A stretch of DNA of 35,256 nt from a virus, in IMG/VR virus record IMGVR_UViG_3300025168_000285, positions 1-35,256 of that record; one strand, 5' to 3'. The notes below the pieces were generated by a model. That model was not told the DNA's origin, did not search any database, and worked only from the letters and a program-made list of their open reading frames with translations. Within the stretch, counting starts at the first letter, position 1; each line of letters begins with the position of its first letter. Shown here piece by piece: positions 20,636-31,200 of the stretch. A program made the position numbers and the translations under genes.

Positions 20636-21250
20636 CTACGTTACTGTGTATCCTAATGCTGCTGCTACACCAGCATTTGAATCAATTACAATACCCGCAC
20701 CACTTGGTAAATACTCACGTGGATATTCTGCCATAAACCCTTTCAGTTTTACAACTGTTTCATTTGGGTCTTGTAGTCCCGTTCCAGTGTTTTGTTCTCC
20801 ACTATCAAACTCCATAAATGCGTCTGGTGAAAATACCTCATCATATCCTAATACAAAGTGATAAGTTACTGGTGTCGCTGCTCCGTCATCTGCAAACGTT
20901 TCTACTATTGCAAATAAACCACACGTTTCTTTTAACTCCTCTAGTCTTGCGTTACCTTCTTCCGTAATCTTAGGGATAGAAAATCCTAACTCAATTTCAA
21001 CAACTGTTGAACCGTTTTCTCTGGTTGCATTTGCTGAATAATAAGCGCTTTCTCTATCGAACTGAAATTTCCAAACATTTTTAGTTGTTCCACCCGTTCC
21101 CGTTAGACCCGCAATAGAAGTGTATTTGTGTGGAGTTGCTGCTGTCGTTCCCGACACGTTAGCAACCTCTCCTAGATATATTGTTTTAATACCACCTCTA
21201 CGATTTCTGTCCTCGCATAATATAGTATGTCCCGCTGTTAATACTCCCAT
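20636..21250 (-). CDS. Virion protein, possible major tail tube or decoration protein
   Basis: A 204-residue, beta-rich protein (GIKTIYLGEVANVSGTTAAT; STVVEIELGFSIPKITEEGN; HFVLGYDEVFSPDAFMEFDS) directly downstream of the major capsid gene. It shares the same high-expression position before a terminator, so an abundant virion component is likely: tail tube or capsid cement. Sequence alone does not decide between them. Confidence 0.58.
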   Translation of the reverse strand: MGVLTAGHTILCEDRNRRGGIKTIYLGEVANVSGTTAATPHKYTSIAGLTGTGGTTKNVWKFQFDRESAYYSANATRENGSTVVEIELGFSIPKITEEGNARLEELKETCGLFAIVETFADDGAATPVTYHFVLGYDEVFSPDAFMEFDSGEQNTGTGLQDPNETVVKLKGFMAEYPREYLPSGAGIVIDSNAGVAAALGYTVT

Positions 21251-21277
21251 TTTATTTTTATTTTTTTATTGTTAATA

Positions 21278-22294
21278 CTATACTCTACTATCTGCTGTAA
21301 CTGTTAACTCATCATTTTTGTAGTTTACTCCAACAACGTACTCAAATCTAAATCTATTAACTTTTTGGTCTTTGTTGTACCACATATCAGCACCGTTAAC
21401 TGAATCGTAATCAGTTGCTACACAAATGTTGTTCTTAACTGTTAATACGCAAAGATGTCCGTCTAATTTCTTAGTATTATTGTGTAAAGATGGTGCTGTC
21501 AAAGGTGTTGCCACGTTACTATCTGCTGCTATAACTGTATCCCACAATCCTTGCTCTACAATTGGAATTCCTTGGTAAGATAAATTCGTTGTACCGTCAG
21601 TCATACTAATGTATGCTAATTCTTGTCCACCTGACGCTAATGTTGTTCTGTAATTATCACACAATGAACGTGATGCAAAAAATACTAAATCAGCTCTGTT
21701 CTCTAACCCCTCGTTAGGCATTGCGTCTAACTGTGCTTGGAAAGTTGCTTTCGCTGCGTTTGCTGCTAAAGCACCCGAAGTAATTTGTAATTTTTGTGCT
21801 GCTGGAAGTCCTTGTAATTTTAATAAGATACCATCATAAAGATTGTAATCAACGTATGCTGCTGCTGCATTAGAATCGTCACCGAACCATAATTGTCTTT
21901 CTAAATCTCTCTTAACCCCTCTTACCATAATGTCTGACACTATGCCTTGTAACTTAGTTCCACTGATGTCGTCTTTACCGTTTCCAGTTCTTAGTAACTC
22001 TCCTTTAATTGAGTTCCAAAATGCTCCACCCGCTTGTTCTACTTCTGCCTCTACTCTTGCTACTGCAATACTTCTTTGTGTGTAAGTAACACCCGTTGCA
22101 CCAGAAAAACCAGTTGCTTCCGCTTTTGTGATTTTTTGTAGTGTAGAGAATTTGTCTAATTTTTGACTAGACTTTACTCCCGTAAGTATTTCAAAGTAAT
22201 CTAACGCAGAATTTCCTACAAACAAAGGTTGTAAAAAGTATTTCTGTGCATCTTCTTTAGAATAAGTAAGCGAGTGTGTAATTAAATTTGCCAT
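21278..22294 (-). CDS. Major capsid protein (HK97-like fold)
   Basis: A 338-residue protein after the ClpP-type protease/scaffold, the expected place and size for an HK97-fold capsid protein. An N-terminal helix (SKEDAQKYFLQPLFVGNSAL) precedes KLDKFSTLQKITKAEATGFS; a long helix with GGAFWNSIKGELL and RGVKRDLERQLWFGDD fits the spine helix; and the C-terminal part has the P-domain style QKVNRFRFEYVVGVNYKNDE. It has no separate long delta domain; the scaffold is encoded upstream. Confidence 0.85.
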   Translation of the reverse strand: MANLITHSLTYSKEDAQKYFLQPLFVGNSALDYFEILTGVKSSQKLDKFSTLQKITKAEATGFSGATGVTYTQRSIAVARVEAEVEQAGGAFWNSIKGELLRTGNGKDDISGTKLQGIVSDIMVRGVKRDLERQLWFGDDSNAAAAYVDYNLYDGILLKLQGLPAAQKLQITSGALAANAAKATFQAQLDAMPNEGLENRADLVFFASRSLCDNYRTTLASGGQELAYISMTDGTTNLSYQGIPIVEQGLWDTVIAADSNVATPLTAPSLHNNTKKLDGHLCVLTVKNNICVATDYDSVNGADMWYNKDQKVNRFRFEYVVGVNYKNDELTVTADSRV

Positions 22295-22326
22295 TTCTTT
22301 TTTCTTTTTTTATTAATTAATTATTA

Positions 22327-23613
22327 TTATTTTTTCATCATTTCACTAACAGCATCCCAACCGTTAGTTTCTTTGTTAGAACCTCTTAAATCTAAACTAG
22401 GGTCTTTGTCTGCTACTACTTTGTCGCTTGTTGGTGTAGCATTAAGTTTATTAATCTCTAGTTGTTTTTCTTCAATACTTTTTTCTAACATATCAATTGT
22501 TGCCTCGTGTGTTGCTACAACTTGTAACGTGTCAACTAGCTCGTCATTAATTGCTACTGTCTCGTGTAACTTTTCACTAATAGATACAATCTGGTTTTTA
22601 ATATGAATTTCATCTAGTATGTTAACTCCCTCCTTTTGTTTTTCCTCTGTGAAACCCGTTATTTTATTTTTTAGGTTTGTTAGCATATCTACAATGTCAC
22701 TCATTATATTTGGGTTTTGTTTTTTTGTAAAGTCTCTAACCCAACTTGGTGCGTTACTAAAAATTGTTTCGTTTACTGCTGAAACTTTAATACTTTGACC
22801 AACGTTTGTTACTAAACCAACTTCTAATGCCTCGTTAGCAGTTAACCACGTTTCACTGTCCATCATTTGTACAACTTGCTCACTGTCCATACCAGTTCGT
22901 GAAGAATAGATACCAACCATTTGCTCTTTAATTTTATCTAACAATTCTGCTTTCTTTGTTAGGTCTTTGCTTTCTCCTTGTATTCCTACACTTGGATTGT
23001 GTATCATTATAAGAGAATTTTCACTTGCTGTAATAGTATCACCCGCTAACATTATAACACTTGCCATACTCGCCGCTAACCCCTCTACCTCTACGTTAAT
23101 TGTTCCGTTATGTTTTTTAAGAGAATTATATATTGCTATCCCCTCAAACACATCACCACCAGCAGAATTAATTCTTAGATTAATTGGTGTACTGTTACCC
23201 GCCTTAGATAATTCGTTTACAATTTGTTTAGCAGTTATTCCACCACCACCAATCATATCATAAATAAATACATCTTTTGCATCTACCATTTCTTCTTCTT
23301 CTTCTTCTTCTTCTTTTGGTTGGTTGTTTTCCCAACTTATTGTACACGCCTCGTTATCGTATTCGTCAGTAACACATCTTTCCATAAAGTCTTCTTTACT
23401 TTCATCTTCTTTAGGTACTGACACTTCGCTTGTTATTTCTTCTGTATTCTCTGCCTCCTCTACTTCTTCTTGTGGGTTTGATTCATTCCACTGTAAAGTG
23501 CAGTATTCTGTTCTTTCATTTTCATCTCCGTATTCTGTAACTGTTCCCTCGTCACCCATACATCTTTCCATGAACTCAACTTTAGTTTCTTCCTCGTTTG
23601 GATTTACTGGCAT
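22327..23613 (-). CDS. ClpP-type prohead protease fused to a scaffold
   Basis: A 428-residue polyprotein. Residues 10-42 and 71-95 are two copies of a 'FMERC...C..(Q/S)W' motif common on phage head proteases, joined by acidic linkers that end in eight glutamates (101-108). Residues about 113-290 are a ClpP/S49 protease: NSAGGDVFEG, catalytic S182 in GLAASMAS, H205 in MIHNP and a likely D226. Residues about 300-428 are a helical scaffold (DMLEKSIEEKQLEINKL). It matures the prohead before DNA packaging. An internal ATG at 22704 (M304) could yield scaffold alone. Confidence 0.88.
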   Translation of the reverse strand: MPVNPNEEETKVEFMERCMGDEGTVTEYGDENERTEYCTLQWNESNPQEEVEEAENTEEITSEVSVPKEDESKEDFMERCVTDEYDNEACTISWENNQPKEEEEEEEEMVDAKDVFIYDMIGGGGITAKQIVNELSKAGNSTPINLRINSAGGDVFEGIAIYNSLKKHNGTINVEVEGLAASMASVIMLAGDTITASENSLIMIHNPSVGIQGESKDLTKKAELLDKIKEQMVGIYSSRTGMDSEQVVQMMDSETWLTANEALEVGLVTNVGQSIKVSAVNETIFSNAPSWVRDFTKKQNPNIMSDIVDMLTNLKNKITGFTEEKQKEGVNILDEIHIKNQIVSISEKLHETVAINDELVDTLQVVATHEATIDMLEKSIEEKQLEINKLNATPTSDKVVADKDPSLDLRGSNKETNGWDAVSEMMKK

Positions 23614-23673
23614 AATTTTTTGGTTTTTGTTTTTGCAATAATAATTATAGTTTAAAACAGTCTTACGAACAAA

Positions 23674-23994
23674 CTACCGAAAAACATTATTTTTAATTTG
23701 AAACTTTTTTTGATACTCATAAATAATTGTTTGTATTTGCCTTTCACTTAAATCATATTTAATACTCATATCCATAAATGTATGTGTCATATGACTTTCG
23801 TTAACTTTTAACTGTTTGTAAAAATCTGTTACAATTAAATAATTTCTAATAACAATTGGTTTAATTAAACCGTGTTGTGATAAGTGTAATAACAAATCTT
23901 TTAACGTTGGGTCTATACCGAAACGCATAACAACTTCCTCACTAATTAAATCACAAAATCTAATTACTTCTTTTAAATTATTTTTCTTTCCCAT
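23674..23994 (-). CDS. Mor-like HTH regulator candidate
   Basis: A 106-residue protein that ends in a helix-turn-helix: FMDMSIKYDLSERQIQTIIYEYQKKF, the style of Mor/C-type middle and late gene activators. The N-terminal half is helical (LKEVIRFCDLISEEVVMRFG). It lies between the tape-measure and head modules, 22 nt inside the end of its upstream neighbour, and could activate late transcription of the head operon. This function is inferred from the HTH and place. Confidence 0.62.
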   Translation of the reverse strand: MGKKNNLKEVIRFCDLISEEVVMRFGIDPTLKDLLLHLSQHGLIKPIVIRNYLIVTDFYKQLKVNESHMTHTFMDMSIKYDLSERQIQTIIYEYQKKFQIKNNVFR

Positions 23995-24239
23995 ATTTCA
24001 TAAATTATTGTTGTCCATAATTTTATTATCGTTGTTTGACAATCTACACACTCAATATCTTTTTCATTAAATGGTTCTGTAACGTTTGGAAAATGTGTGT
24101 TGAAATAATCAAATAAATTTTTAATGTATTGTGAATGGTGTTTGTTATTACGTGAAAAATAATTTGCGTTATCTTCAAACACAATTTGTATTTTAGACCG
24201 TTCGTTTTCTGTAACGTTATTTGCTAATTCTTCTACCAT
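23973..24239 (-). CDS. Hypothetical protein (88 aa)
   Basis: I start this gene at ATG 24239 (MVEELANNVTENERSKIQIV), which is preceded by TTTAAACAA and overlaps the upstream gene by 7 nt. A longer frame from a GTG at 24293 would overlap it by 61 nt. The product is mostly helical and acidic, with a CVDC pair near the middle (KDIECVDCQTT) and a hydrophobic C-terminus (KLWTTIIYEIWERK). It overlaps the HTH gene by 22 nt. No family recognised. Confidence 0.6.
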   Translation of the reverse strand: MVEELANNVTENERSKIQIVFEDNANYFSRNNKHHSQYIKNLFDYFNTHFPNVTEPFNEKDIECVDCQTTIIKLWTTIIYEIWERKII

Positions 24240-24427
24240 TTGTTTAAAGGACAACGAGTAATTTTTATTGCTGTTTTTTTCTTTAACGAACACTTACATA
24301 CGGCACAACTGTCTTCATTAAACAGTACCAACCACTTGTCTCTTTTATGCTCACAATGTGAACAAATGTTAAGACGTTTTTTTTGTAAGTTTTTGTCGCT
24401 AAAATGGTCTAAAATTCTATCTATCAT
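24233..24427 (-). CDS. Small zinc-finger protein (64 aa)
   Basis: A 64-residue protein with CSHC (22-25), CAVCKC (41-46) and a final cysteine in RCPLNKW, forming one or two zinc knuckles. It is the first gene after repeat element C and is followed by overlapping small genes. The pattern C-x2-C ... C-x2-C-x-C is common in small phage regulators and in a domain that follows 'NICSHCE'. Function unknown; a transcription or translation regulator is plausible. Confidence 0.68.
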   Translation of the reverse strand: MIDRILDHFSDKNLQKKRLNICSHCEHKRDKWLVLFNEDSCAVCKCSLKKKTAIKITRCPLNKW

Positions 24428-24447
24428 AATTTTTTTTTACTGTTCTT

Positions 24448-24540
24448 TTTATACCTAGTAAATCCTCTAACTTTTCTTTTTAATACAACCACACCTTAAA
24501 CTAGTAAAAGACCGTTAAACACGTTCTAAATGTCCTTTAC
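24448..24540 (-). promoter_or_regulatory. 93-nt repeated intergenic element, copy C
   Basis: The third copy, 15 nt after the tape-measure stop and 20 nt before the zinc-finger gene. It has the start block GTAAAGGACATTTAGA, ACGGTCTTTTAC, TTAAGGTGT, a 28-nt A-rich spacer and the end box TTTACTAGGTATAAA. The counterpart of the hairpin can form only with wobble pairs (GGACA / UGUUU). It also holds a possible 22-codon ORF starting with GTG at 24492 and ending in the next gene's ATGA. Confidence 0.75.
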
Positions 24541-24555
24541 GACTATTCTACATAA

Positions 24556-27500
24556 TTAGAAACTAGCCCTTGCTTCTAGGACGTTTATCGTGTTTTGTGT
24601 CCCCGTAATATCCGCCTCTGTTACCGTCACTCGTTGGTGTGATAATGCACCAGCAATTCCAACTAAATCTTGTTCCGTTAATAAACTTCTTGTCTGTGCT
24701 TTTTCTAACGCACCTAACACCAATCCACCGTCTGCAAAACGTTTACCACCACCCGCTACATTCATAGCACTTAACTGGTCTCTAAACATTGATGTACTTC
24801 GTTTATTTATTACTGCCTCACCACCCTCTAATTCTGCTACTGTTCCACCAACGTTAAATTTAACACCACCGTTTGCGTGTGAGTTACCACGTACCATTCC
24901 ACCGTTTTTAAATTGTGGTATTAACCCACCCTTTTCTCCTTTGAACTCTTGTGTGTTGATTGCTTTAATTTGTTTGTTGGTATTTCCCAACTGTGTTAAA
25001 ATTAACCCACCTTTTATTATTGCATCAATAATTGGGTTACCAGTTATTTTCCCACCCCATATATTCATAATTGCTTGTGCACCCGCCATTCGTGCCTCTG
25101 CTACGTTTAACTTTTTAACCCTTTCAAATTCTTCTTTCTTTAATGCTGTAATTACTCCGTCGTGTTTATTTGCTATTTTTTCTCTTGCTTTTGTTTTTTG
25201 TTCTTCGGTCATTTTACTTGCCCGTGCACTTTTATCAAAGTTAGACAACTCGGTATTTTTAGCAGTTTCCAAATGAAACATTTCATTATCAAATTCTGTT
25301 TTTGCCATTGCAGCACGTCCTTGCATACTGTTTGTTAACATCCCCATACTAGCATCTAAACCAGCAAATGCACTTTGTACACCCTCACCGTAAAATGCCT
25401 CCTGGAAAGGCGACATACCAGTTTCCTCGTTTTTTAAAGAACTGTTTAATGTTGCTAATTGTTTTTTAATGTTCTCAATGTTTTGTAACTGAACATCTCC
25501 TAACTCTCCAGTTGCTTGTGCTTGTAACATTATTAATTCCAACTCTTGTTTTAATAACTTAATTTTTTCATTAGTAAATTCTTTTTGTACAATAAAATTC
25601 CCTTCTAATAATTTTACGTTTTTTGTGGTTGCTGTTATTTCTTGTTCTAATAACTGTATGTTGCTTTTTTGTGTTTCTGCTTTTTTGGGTGATAACTTTT
25701 CAAACTCCTCATCTATCTTTGCTAAATCTTCTTTTGCGTCTTTTAAATCTTGTGTTGCTTTTGTAGTATCACCACCAGCAATAATTTCTGCTTTAAGTGC
25801 TTTTGTTGCGTCGGTAACAGCGTTTCTTAGTTTCTCGTATGCTGTTGCTTGTTTCTTTTTATTTTTGGTAACCTTACCAATCTTAATATCTAAGTCATCT
25901 ATTTTCTTTTGTGCCTCTGCCATTATTTCGTTACTGTCGGCATTTCTTTTATTTGCTAAGTTGTCAACGTGGGCACTTGCTTTTTTCATACCAGCCAAAC
26001 GTTTTTCTGCGTGTGCTAGTTGGTCTTTTGTGCTAGTTAACTTCCTAGTCACTTTTGCCTCCTCCTTTTTATCTTCTATTCCTTTTGCAATTTGTTGTTC
26101 TAACGCAATTTTTTGTTTTAATAAACCGTTTATCTTTTCTTGTTCTTTTGCTGCTGTTTTATCTAAACTATTTACGTCCTCTTTATGTTGTAATTCTTTC
26201 TTAACAATTTCTAAGATTTCTGCCTCTGCCTCTTGCATTATGTATTTTGCTTTAATACTTTCAACAGCATTTTTGTACGCATCATCTAGGTCTTTCATTA
26301 ACCGTGTTTCGTTGTCTATGTTGGTGATGTTTGTCCCAGCAACTTGGTTAAGGTCTTGCACTGCTTTTAATCTATCTTCTTTACTTTTTGTTTCGTCTTT
26401 AATGTTATTTATTAATAACTTAACTTTTGTTATTTCACTTGCTTGACTTTCCTCTCTTTGTTTCTGTGCTTGTTGTAATGCCTTTTCTTTTTCAGCCGCC
26501 TCTTGTTGTGCCTTATTAAGTTTGTTTTGACTGTCTGTTGCCTTATCTGTTTCTTTAGACATACTAGAATATGATGCTGCTAAACCAGCACCCAACGATA
26601 TTAATAGCAAAATAGGGTTTGCTTTCATAGCAGTGTTTAATGCCCTTTGTGCCATAACTTGTAACCACGTTGCTGCTGTTTGTATTCCCGTTTTGGCTAT
26701 CTGTACTATTGCTGCAAAATTGTATGCTACAAAAGCAACTGTTACACCTTTTACAATTGCCCACACTGTATCTAAGTTTTTAATTAAAAAACTTAACGCA
26801 TCATTCATTGCTATGAATATCGGTTTACTTTCTTCTCCTAATAAGATTTTTTGTGTTGTCCATTCCCCGTTTAAACGTGCTTGTGATTGTTGTAACGTGT
26901 CTTGTTGTTTTTCTACTGCATTTGCTAACGAACTGTTCTCTCCATAATCTCCGTTTACCTCTCTAAGTATTTCGTCGTATTGTTCTAACTGTTCTCCCCC
27001 TAACGCAGAAACACCAGTTAACGCTCTAATGTTAGGTATTAACTCACTTAACACATCTGCATTTTCTTCTCCCGCCGCAGAAATTTGTGTTAAGATTTTC
27101 ATTAACCCCTCACTTTTTAACGCTGTTGTTCCGTAACTAATTCCTAACTTAGTAAATTGTTTCTTTGCGTTCTCACTTGGGTTTTCTAACGCAGTAATTG
27201 TACTTTTTAATGCTGTGGCAGATAAGTCTGTTTTAATTCCTTGTGTTGTTAAAACGGACATTGCTGAAATTAATTCTTGGTAACTTACACCAGCTCTTTT
27301 TGCGTGTGGTATAACACCACCAATAGAATTAGATAATTCCTCCACCGTTGTTTTTCCAAACTTTTGCCCAGTAAAAAAAGCACTTGCTATTTGGTTTGCA
27401 TCACTAGCACTTAACCCGTAAGCATTCATAACTGAAGTCATACCGTCTACCGCTGTTGATAAATCGGTTACACCACCCAATGCTAACTCACTTGCTGCGT

Positions 27501-28233
27501 TCATAAATTCCACACTGTTACCAGCATCTACACCCGCCGAAACACTGTCGAACATTGCTTTACTTACATCATCAATAGCAAAACCGTATTGACTTATTAT
27601 GTTTAACATACCGTCTTTCATTTCTCCTTGGAACTGTTCTATTGTTCCACTGTCCATAAGTGTTAATACGTTTGTTAAACCTTTTTCAAAAGCACCAAAA
27701 TCAACTGTTAATACACCGACTGCTCTACTTAATGCTTGGAAAGCAACCATTGCACCACCTATTGCTAAACCAACTGACGCTAAACCAGTTTTAAGTTTAC
27801 CCATTGCCGAAGAATAGTTACCAACGTTTCTTTGATTGTTTCCAATACTACTGTCAAACTTTTTTAGTTCCTCGTTGTTTTTAAGGTATTCGGCTTTCAT
27901 CTTTTTAATCTCTTGACTATTACCTTTCATTCCACCTTTTGACGCTTTTAAACTGGTTAACAACGCTTTATTTCTTGCAACTAAACTGTTATAAGAACCA
28001 TCTAATTTCTTGGTTGCTGTGTTAACTGCTAATACCGTTTTTTGTTCTTGGTTTCTTTCACTCCTTAACCCTTTTAACGCTACACGTTTTTCAGCAATAG
28101 TCTTAGCATTTTTTTTATCTGCTTTGTCTAACCCTTTTAACGCACTTTCGGTTTTCTGTATTTCCTTTTCTAAGTTAACTAACTTTTCAGTCCCTAGAAT
28201 TTTTAAATCTAATATCGTGGTTATCTTACTCAT
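24556..28233 (-). CDS. Tail tape measure protein
   Basis: The largest gene (1225 residues). It sets tail length and is ejected into the cell with DNA. The N-terminal 120 residues are a coiled coil (LVNLEKEIQKTESALKGLDK). Hydrophobic segments follow at GLASVGLAIGGAMVAF and near AVGVLTVDF, and further at NPILLLISLGAGLAAS. Long charged helices fill residues about 560-950, and the C-terminus carries glycine-rich GGLIPQFKNGGMVRG repeats typical of tape-measure tails. At about 1.5 angstrom per residue it predicts a tail near 180 nm. It ends just before repeat element C. Confidence 0.93.
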   Translation of the reverse strand: MSKITTILDLKILGTEKLVNLEKEIQKTESALKGLDKADKKNAKTIAEKRVALKGLRSERNQEQKTVLAVNTATKKLDGSYNSLVARNKALLTSLKASKGGMKGNSQEIKKMKAEYLKNNEELKKFDSSIGNNQRNVGNYSSAMGKLKTGLASVGLAIGGAMVAFQALSRAVGVLTVDFGAFEKGLTNVLTLMDSGTIEQFQGEMKDGMLNIISQYGFAIDDVSKAMFDSVSAGVDAGNSVEFMNAASELALGGVTDLSTAVDGMTSVMNAYGLSASDANQIASAFFTGQKFGKTTVEELSNSIGGVIPHAKRAGVSYQELISAMSVLTTQGIKTDLSATALKSTITALENPSENAKKQFTKLGISYGTTALKSEGLMKILTQISAAGEENADVLSELIPNIRALTGVSALGGEQLEQYDEILREVNGDYGENSSLANAVEKQQDTLQQSQARLNGEWTTQKILLGEESKPIFIAMNDALSFLIKNLDTVWAIVKGVTVAFVAYNFAAIVQIAKTGIQTAATWLQVMAQRALNTAMKANPILLLISLGAGLAASYSSMSKETDKATDSQNKLNKAQQEAAEKEKALQQAQKQREESQASEITKVKLLINNIKDETKSKEDRLKAVQDLNQVAGTNITNIDNETRLMKDLDDAYKNAVESIKAKYIMQEAEAEILEIVKKELQHKEDVNSLDKTAAKEQEKINGLLKQKIALEQQIAKGIEDKKEEAKVTRKLTSTKDQLAHAEKRLAGMKKASAHVDNLANKRNADSNEIMAEAQKKIDDLDIKIGKVTKNKKKQATAYEKLRNAVTDATKALKAEIIAGGDTTKATQDLKDAKEDLAKIDEEFEKLSPKKAETQKSNIQLLEQEITATTKNVKLLEGNFIVQKEFTNEKIKLLKQELELIMLQAQATGELGDVQLQNIENIKKQLATLNSSLKNEETGMSPFQEAFYGEGVQSAFAGLDASMGMLTNSMQGRAAMAKTEFDNEMFHLETAKNTELSNFDKSARASKMTEEQKTKAREKIANKHDGVITALKKEEFERVKKLNVAEARMAGAQAIMNIWGGKITGNPIIDAIIKGGLILTQLGNTNKQIKAINTQEFKGEKGGLIPQFKNGGMVRGNSHANGGVKFNVGGTVAELEGGEAVINKRSTSMFRDQLSAMNVAGGGKRFADGGLVLGALEKAQTRSLLTEQDLVGIAGALSHQRVTVTEADITGTQNTINVLEARASF

Positions 28234-28234
28234 T

Positions 28235-31200
28235 TTACTTTACTTTGTTAATTGTGGTTTTTATTTCTTGTTTTGTACCGTATCCCGTTATTATTTCTTC
28301 TTCTGTGTATAAATCCACATAATCGCCGCTAACGTCAGTTGTTACAAGATTGTCACTATCACTCCCCATAACAATAGAACCGTCTTTAAACACCGTTAAA
28401 ACGTTTCTACGGTCGGTATTACTCGTTCCTCCTCCAATAATAAGTTGTGCTCCTTGTGTTTGTACATTATATTGTCCCAACACAATTTGATTTGTGTCGT
28501 TTGCTATTAACCCGTGTCCCAATGCTATGTTTCCGTTGTTACGTGGGGACTGGTTTCCTTTCATTATTAAACTTTGTCCACTTTTACGTATTTCTTTATC
28601 TGTACTAATATCATATCCAATAGGGTCATAAGCAACACCCGTGTTAGTGTTACCGTTTGTAAACGGGTTTCCTATTTCACCAGTGTGAAAATCATCTATC
28701 GGGTCTGCTGGGTCGTGTCCGTGTCCGTTATTACTTCCGTTGTTATTGGTTAGTAGTATTCCTTTACTGTCTTTAATTTGGTATTGTAACAACTCAACCT
28801 TAGTCAACCCGTCTTTGTGTGGTTGGTAGTCTATTACTTTGTGAATTTTCCAATATGTCCCGTTAGAACCACCGTCCTCTGCTATATAAACTAACCGTCT
28901 TAAATCTAAATTGGCTATGTCACTTGGTGTTAAATGAAATAATGCTATTTTCATTCTTGGCAATTCTATTAAGTCCCTGAACATTGTGTTGTAATACGTA
29001 TTAAACAATCCTAATGCTAATGTGTCTGGGTTGTCGTGATACGGTAGTTGTGCGTGAGTTTGTCCACTTACTGGCACACCGTTTTCTACAAAACTTATTG
29101 CTCTAGGATAGACATCACTTTCCCCACCCGTTCCACTGTTTGTCCAACTTTGTTCTACTTTTTGGTCTCCCGTACTTTGTAACCCCTCATAACTTAAAAT
29201 TCTTAAATTATACCCACTTGCTCTTTCTGGTTTTGTACTTGTACCAACGTCAACCGCCCACTCTTGAACAATTAAAGGTATCCACGGGGGAGTTGGTGTT
29301 ATTAATGGAACTAACTGGTTGTCACCAATCATTACTGTTGCACCAAACAAATCTGTTCCATACACGTTTGTTCTGTTTATAAACTGGTCTCCTAAGTCTA
29401 CTAATTGTGCGTGATAAGGAACTGGTAAGTTTAAATTCAATGTTGCTTGATACCCGTCTTTTGTTGGGTCTAAGTATTTGTACAACGCATAACGACTTAG
29501 TATGTCCGTTAAAAATTTTGTTGTGTGTTTTGTATTGTAGTCTATTTTCCTACTCCAATCAACACTCTCTTGTCTTGTCTGGTAAAATGTGTCGTAAGGT
29601 TCTACATACACTTTTTTTGATGCCTCATCTGTCCACCAATGTAAATTAAATAAACCAGTTAAACCGCTAATGAATTGTTTCTGTGATATATCACAAGGAA
29701 GATATTCGTGCCACGTTACTGTATCACCTATTGAAATTCCCGTACCCGTTTTTATTCTAAACTTAGTTTCACGTGCTGTTGTTCCAGTCATGTGGTCTGT
29801 GTTTGTTCCACAATCATATTGCGTGTAATCTCTGTCCATTAACATTGCTCGTCCCGTAAATGGTTTTGTTGCACTAGGGTCACGAGAATTGTTTATAATA
29901 GAAGTTATCACATAAACTTGTGCCCCCGCTGGTATAACACCCGTCCACACTATGTCCACTTCTCTGTATGTCCAATGTAATTCTTTATTGTTAGAACTAT
30001 TTGTAACTATTGCGTCAGCTAATACTGTTTGTGTTCCTGGTGTAGTACCTAAACTATGAATAACAGTGTTGTCCGTAAAGTTGTCACCACCCAAACCAGT
30101 GTGCATAATCAATTGAACCTTTACTTTTGCTCTACCACGATTTAAGGCTGACTGCATTTTCATTAAGCCCATTGATTGATAGACTTCTACCGTATAAGTT
30201 CCAGTTGTTACACACGTCCAATTATGATACTGTATCGGGTGTTTATTAAAAAAGTTAACACCACCACCAGTTGAATTACAACTCCCAGCGTGTCCCCATA
30301 TTAAAGAAAGATTGGTGTGCATACTTTGGTTTGCCCAATTAGTATTTCTACAATCTTGGTGTTCGTGAATAATTTGTGTATTTGTCCCGTCAACAATTTC
30401 TTCGTTAAACGGTGTTATTCTTTCACCCATCCAAAAAGAACCAGTTGGGTTTCCTTGCATTGGAGAAAACACTGTTCCCAGTCCAACACAATGATTAGAA
30501 GTTTGTATTGGAAAACTGTTGTCATAGTCGGGCATAAGAGTTGTTTCATCACAATCACACCACTTCCAATTTAATACGTAATTCATACCCGTCCACGTGT
30601 TGTTAAAATGTAATGCTGTTGCGTTACCTCTACCCGTGTCGTTATAAAAGTTTGCCTCAACTAATACTATTTCATCATTAGCGCCAATACCACCACCCAA
30701 CGTTCCATAATTTGCGTGATTAAATCTTAACGGGTCTGTTGGTATAACTAATTTCTTAAAAAACTTGGTGTCCATAAACTTACTCACCAACTCATATCCC
30801 GCCTCTGTAAAATAAGCACGTACTAAATTCTTAACAAAAAATGCCGGTGTTTGTTCTTCTAACACACTTTGAAATGTAGGTATTCCCGCAACTGAATGTG
30901 GTACTGCATATTCTCCCCAACAAATATGAGGAATACAAACATCATAAGTTGGCATACCGCCTGGATATGTAGCGTCGTCTACATTTCTGTTTAAATTATA
31001 CCAATTCCACAACCCGTTTGTCCATTCGTGTTCTTGGTTTAACTGTTCGTCTAATGTTTCACACATCATCTTCCCGTCCATAATAGTTGTCCAATTATTA
31101 TTGTCTCCTAAAATGGAAATTGTGTAACCTCTATCTTTGTAGTCTTTTAAATAACTTTTAATTGTAAAAGCACCAGTTAAAACAATTCTTCCGTTAACAG

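Noticed and set aside
24590-25276. Long plus-strand ORFs (up to 273 codons) opposite the tape-measure gene and others
   Set aside because: They lie antisense to well-supported genes with clear motifs, have low-complexity hydrophobic translations and no leaders; they are shadows of the minus-strand codon usage.
26564-26764. Minus-strand ORF inside the tape-measure gene
   Set aside because: It is out of frame within a continuous, well-supported 1225-codon gene, has no plausible start signal and encodes a low-complexity Cys/Asn product.
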